A stretch of DNA of 64,000 bases from Halorientalis sp. IM1011 (GTDB lineage Archaea > Halobacteriota > Halobacteria > Halobacteriales > Haloarculaceae): positions 2,170,001 through 2,234,000 of the forward strand of contig NZ_CP019067.1 of the NCBI RefSeq assembly GCF_001989615.1, read 5' to 3'. The notes under the pieces were generated by a model that was not told the origin of the DNA, ran no database searches, and worked only from the letters and a program-made list of their open reading frames with translations. Position numbers and translations under genes: made by a program. Below are positions 61,101 through 64,000 of the stretch, piece after piece (position 1 is the first letter of the stretch; each line of letters starts with the position of its first letter).

Positions 61101-62792
61101 ATGACACAATCAGCGCGGGAGTGGCCCGATACAGTACTCGCAGACGGGACGGAACGGCTTCGTGAGCGCGACGTTCGCGACATGAACGTGACTGCCGGAC
61201 GCGTTCTCGCCGACACGATCCGAACCACACTCGGCCCGAAGGGGATGGACAAGATGCTGGTCGGTGATCGGGGAAAGGTGGTGGTGACGAACGACGGAGC
61301 GAGCATCCTCGACCGGCTGGAGATCGAACATCCCGCCGCACAGGAACTCCTCAGAGTTGCGGAGAGCCAGCGCGACTGCATCGGAGATGGGACGACGACG
61401 GCCGTCGTACTGGCGGGGGAACTGCTCGCCGAGGCGGCGGATCTCGTGGAGAAGGGGCTTCATCCGACGACGATCGATCGGGGCTACCGGCTCGCTCTCG
61501 ACCGAGCTCGCTCGGAGTTGGCTGCACAGACGATCGAGATCGACCCCGCGGACACGGAGACACTACTGAACGTCGCCCACACGGCAGTCACCGGGAAGTG
61601 GAGCGACGACGAAGCGGCGGCGTTGCTCGAACTCGTCGTCGAGGCCGCCCAGTCGGTCGAGCGGAACGGGGTCGTCGAGCGACGCCGTATCACTCGGACG
61701 ACGATCCCCGGTGGCGCACCGACCGACTCCGAACTCGTCAGTGGCCTCGCGATCGACATGGGTTCCTCGTCGACGACGCTGGCGTCGCTCGACGTCGACC
61801 TGCCGACCCGAATCGAGGACGCCGGCGTGGCACTGGTCGACGACCAGCTCACGGTCGAGAAGGCCGACGCGATCACGCACGTCTCCGTCGAGACCCCCGA
61901 CCAGCTCGAACGGCTCGCCGACTACGAGGGTGCGGTCTACCGGGAGCAGGCGACGGGTATCGCGGACGCTGGTGCCGATATCGTCTTCTGTCAGAAGTCG
62001 ATCGACGACGAGGTGCTGGCCGCCCTCGCCCGGGCGGGAATCCTCGCCGTCGAGCGGACCCGACAGGACGAGCTGCACAAACTCGCCCGGGCGACCGGTG
62101 CAGAGATGGTCATGCGTGTCGACGAACTCACGCCCGAGCACGTCGGCCGCGCGGGGCGCATCGAGCGGCGCACCGTCGCCGGAACCCACCTCGCCGTCGT
62201 CGGTGACTGCCCCGACAGCGAACAGCGATCCCTGCTCCTGCGTGGTGGGACCGAGCACGTCATTGCGGAGACGAAGCGATTGATCGAGAACTGCCTCGAC
62301 GACGTGACGCTGGCCATCGAGACCGACGGTGTCGTCCCCGGCGGCGGCGCGACGGAGGTCGCCCTCGCGGCCACGCTCCGAGACGCCGCCGACGGCGTCG
62401 CCGGCCGCGAACAACTCGCCGTGACCGCAGTCGCCGACGCACTGGAGGCGATTCCGCGCACGCTGGCGGCGAGCGCCGGCTTGGATCCGATCGACACCGT
62501 CCTCGCCCTTCGCAATCGTCACGATGGAGGTGACGAGACGGCCGGACTCGACGTGACGACCGGTCAGGTGGCGGACATGGTCGACAGCGGCGTCCTCGAC
62601 CCGGTCCAGGTCAAGCGACACGCGATCACGGGTGCCATCGAAGCCGCGACGGTTCTCGTCGGCATCGACGACGTGATCCTGGCGACCTCGGACGACGAGT
62701 CCGAGCACGGCCACGACCACGACCATGGCCACGAGGGTGGTCACGGCGGCGTGGAGGCAACCGGCGGGTATCCCTGGGCCGTCGGTCACTAA
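61101..62792 (+). CDS. Divergent thermosome (CCT-type) subunit with His-rich tail
   Basis: Group II chaperonin subunit, 563 residues. The ATPase motifs [10 protein letters not shown] (44-53), NDGAS (64-68), GDGTTT (95-100) and GGGATE (about 417-422) are intact, so it should hydrolyse ATP. The apical region is degenerate relative to standard subunits; the usual DMEKL-type segment reads [17 protein letters not shown]. The C-terminus ends [16 protein letters not shown] then a short conserved tail, an unusual metal-binding-like run. Located between amiS and a formamidase, it may be a dedicated chaperonin. I start at the ATG at 61101. A GTGGACT direct repeat is at 61064-61080. Confidence 0.88.
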   Translation: MTQSAREWPDTVLADGTERLRERDVRDMNVTAGRVLADTIRTTLGPKGMDKMLVGDRGKVVVTNDGASILDRLEIEHPAAQELLRVAESQRDCIGDGTTTAVVLAGELLAEAADLVEKGLHPTTIDRGYRLALDRARSELAAQTIEIDPADTETLLNVAHTAVTGKWSDDEAAALLELVVEAAQSVERNGVVERRRITRTTIPGGAPTDSELVSGLAIDMGSSSTTLASLDVDLPTRIEDAGVALVDDQLTVEKADAITHVSVETPDQLERLADYEGAVYREQATGIADAGADIVFCQKSIDDEVLAALARAGILAVERTRQDELHKLARATGAEMVMRVDELTPEHVGRAGRIERRTVAGTHLAVVGDCPDSEQRSLLLRGGTEHVIAETKRLIENCLDDVTLAIETDGVVPGGGATEVALAATLRDAADGVAGREQLAVTAVADALEAIPRTLAASAGLDPIDTVLALRNRHDGGDETAGLDVTTGQVADMVDSGVLDPVQVKRHAITGAIEAATVLVGIDDVILATSDDESEHGHDHDHGHEGGHGGVEATGGYPWAVGH

Positions 62793-62852
62793 TACCTGTT
62801 CGAGAGTACGAGGCGATCGGTGCGCCGGTCGAAAAAGCGAACTGCGGCGAGT

Positions 62853-64000
62853 TCAGGACGGCTTGGCCAGGTCGCCCCGGTCGGTCGAGGGCGCGGTCTC
62901 GTCTGCGAGTCCGTCGGGGTCGATATCGAACTCGAAGACCTCCTTCGGGACGGAGACGGTGACGCAGGTGTTGGGCAGGTCGACGATACCGGCGATGCGG
63001 CTCTCGACGGGCACGCAACTGAGCAGCTGGTAGGCCTGCTCGCGCGTGTAGCCGAACTGTGCGAGGTAGTCGATGGCGTCCAGGCAGGCCCGGCGCATGC
63101 CGACGTTCGCGTTCTTGTAGTGCTGGGTCCCTTCCTCGTCGACGGAGTAGCCCTCGAAGACGACGTACTCCGAGAACTGCGGCTCGACGTTGCCGGGCGT
63201 GAACAGGGCGTAATCGGTCCCCATCTTCTCCATCCCGTTCTTCACGAGGTCCACCTTCAGGTCGATGAAGCCCGCCATCTCGATCGCCCCACAGAAGGTG
63301 ATCTCGCCGTCGCCCTGCGAGAAGTGCAGGTCGCCCGTGATCAGGTTCGCACCGTCGACGAACACGGGCAGGTACACGCGTGAGCCGCGGCTCAGGTTCT
63401 TGATGTCACAGTTGCCGGCGTTCTCCCGCGGCGGGATCGTCCGAGCGGCCTCCGCGGCCGCCTCGTCGACTTCGTCGTCGTCGAGGTCGCCGAGCAACAC
63501 GTCGTCGGATTCCGGGGGCAGGGCCAGCGGCGGTTCCTCCTCGCGGGTCTCGTGATTAACGGCCGTCTCGTCGTCCGGGCCACGGTCGATGAGCGCCTGT
63601 TCGCGCTCGTTCCACTCCTCGAGTAGCTCGTGGGAGGGTGCTGTGCCCACGATCCCCGGGTGTGAGAGCCCGGCGAATCGGACGTCCGGGATGTGCCGTG
63701 AGGTGGCGTAGACGCCATCGAAATCCCAGATGGACTTTCGCGCTTCCGGGAAGTGGTCGGTGAGGAACCCACCGCCGTTGTCGAGTTCGAAGATGCCGTT
63801 GAACCCCCACTCGTGGTCCGGGAACGGGCCGAGGTCGAGGATATCGACGACCAGCATGTCGCCGGGTTCGGCACCCTCGACGCGAATCGGCCCACTGAGG
63901 TGATGGTTCGGCGCGAGGTCCATGTCTCTGATATCGTCGGCACTGTCGTCGTTGACGACCTGATCCCCCGTCCAGTCTAGACACTCGACGCGGAACTTCT
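62853..64000 (-). CDS. Formamidase-family homologue, 5' end beyond the window
   Basis: Third acetamidase/formamidase homologue. The visible 381 residues (C-terminal part) continue in frame past the ATG at 63923 to the window edge, with RVECLDWTG upstream matching the family. So the ATG at 63923 is internal and the true start is outside. HPGIVGTAPSHELLEEW, GDLHFSQGDGEITFCGAIEMAG and IVDLPNTCVTV show close relationship to the formamidase at 55.9 kb. The acidic insert and C-terminus differ. It is convergent with the chaperonin gene (60 bases). Likely a formamide or short-amide hydrolase. Confidence 0.9.
   Translation of the reverse strand, partial: KFRVECLDWTGDQVVNDDSADDIRDMDLAPNHHLSGPIRVEGAEPGDMLVVDILDLGPFPDHEWGFNGIFELDNGGGFLTDHFPEARKSIWDFDGVYATSRHIPDVRFAGLSHPGIVGTAPSHELLEEWNEREQALIDRGPDDETAVNHETREEEPPLALPPESDDVLLGDLDDDEVDEAAAEAARTIPPRENAGNCDIKNLSRGSRVYLPVFVDGANLITGDLHFSQGDGEITFCGAIEMAGFIDLKVDLVKNGMEKMGTDYALFTPGNVEPQFSEYVVFEGYSVDEEGTQHYKNANVGMRRACLDAIDYLAQFGYTREQAYQLLSCVPVESRIAGIVDLPNTCVTVSVPKEVFEFDIDPDGLADETAPSTDRGDLAKPS

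Noticed and set aside
62853-63923. Formamidase homologue starting at the ATG at 63923
   Set aside because: The frame continues upstream without a stop to the window edge, with family-like residues RVECLDWTG, so the true start is beyond 64000.

Overview
The window is chromosomal DNA of a halophilic archaeon (class Halobacteria). Base composition is high in GC, almost every protein is strongly acidic, several starts are GTG, and leaders are often very short. The gene set is archaeal: class I lysyl-tRNA synthetase, aIF5B/IF-2, Pus10, Nob1, pyruvoyl arginine decarboxylase, a thermosome subunit, CheF, a bacterio-opsin-activator-type regulator and a SAMP/MoaD-like protein. A genus cannot be fixed from sequence alone. 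Genes are densely packed and no gap reaches 300 bases. I saw no tRNA, rRNA, CRISPR array or insertion sequence.

Layout. 0-12 kb: UMP kinase with lysyl-tRNA synthetase, a site-2-type membrane protease, a chlorite-dismutase/ABM heme protein, a lower-GC nickel patch (NicO/RcnA-like transporter divergent from a NikR-like regulator) bracketed by hairpins, arginine decarboxylase, and a cytochrome bd operon with a small third membrane gene. 12-27 kb: housekeeping genes (IF-2, PRC-barrel protein, Nob1, CPBP protease, Pgi, a 7TM histidine kinase, SecF-SecD, RNase HII, Pus10). 27-33 kb: lipase-like hydrolase, aldehyde dehydrogenase, regulator, R2-like oxidase with R2lox signatures, UppP phosphatase and an orphan CheF. 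33-45 kb: surface-sugar biosynthesis (GlmU-like nucleotidyltransferase, GlmS, a sulfoquinovose-synthase-like protein, two further epimerases), interrupted by VapBC and a purine group (phosphoribosyltransferase, NCS2 permease, GMP reductase/IMPDH family). 45-47.5 kb: DUF234-type ATPase behind a triple 15-bp repeat, and an SDR oxidoreductase.

47.5-64 kb is the most interesting part and reads as an amide-to-formate island. It holds three acetamidase/formamidase homologues (the third runs off the window), an AmiS/UreI-type amide channel, a cysteine-type formate dehydrogenase large subunit with no partner subunit, MobA and YqeC for its cofactor, a MoaD/SAMP-like protein, a BCCT transporter, a tandem pair of CrcB fluoride channels, an aldehyde:ferredoxin-oxidoreductase homologue lacking the usual iron-sulfur cysteines, and a divergent thermosome subunit with a histidine-rich tail. 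A plausible flow is amide uptake by AmiS, hydrolysis by FmdA-type enzymes to ammonia plus formate, and formate oxidation by the molybdenum or tungsten enzyme. The chaperonin would serve folding or metallation of these enzymes. That pathway is inferred from gene content and order and is not shown directly.
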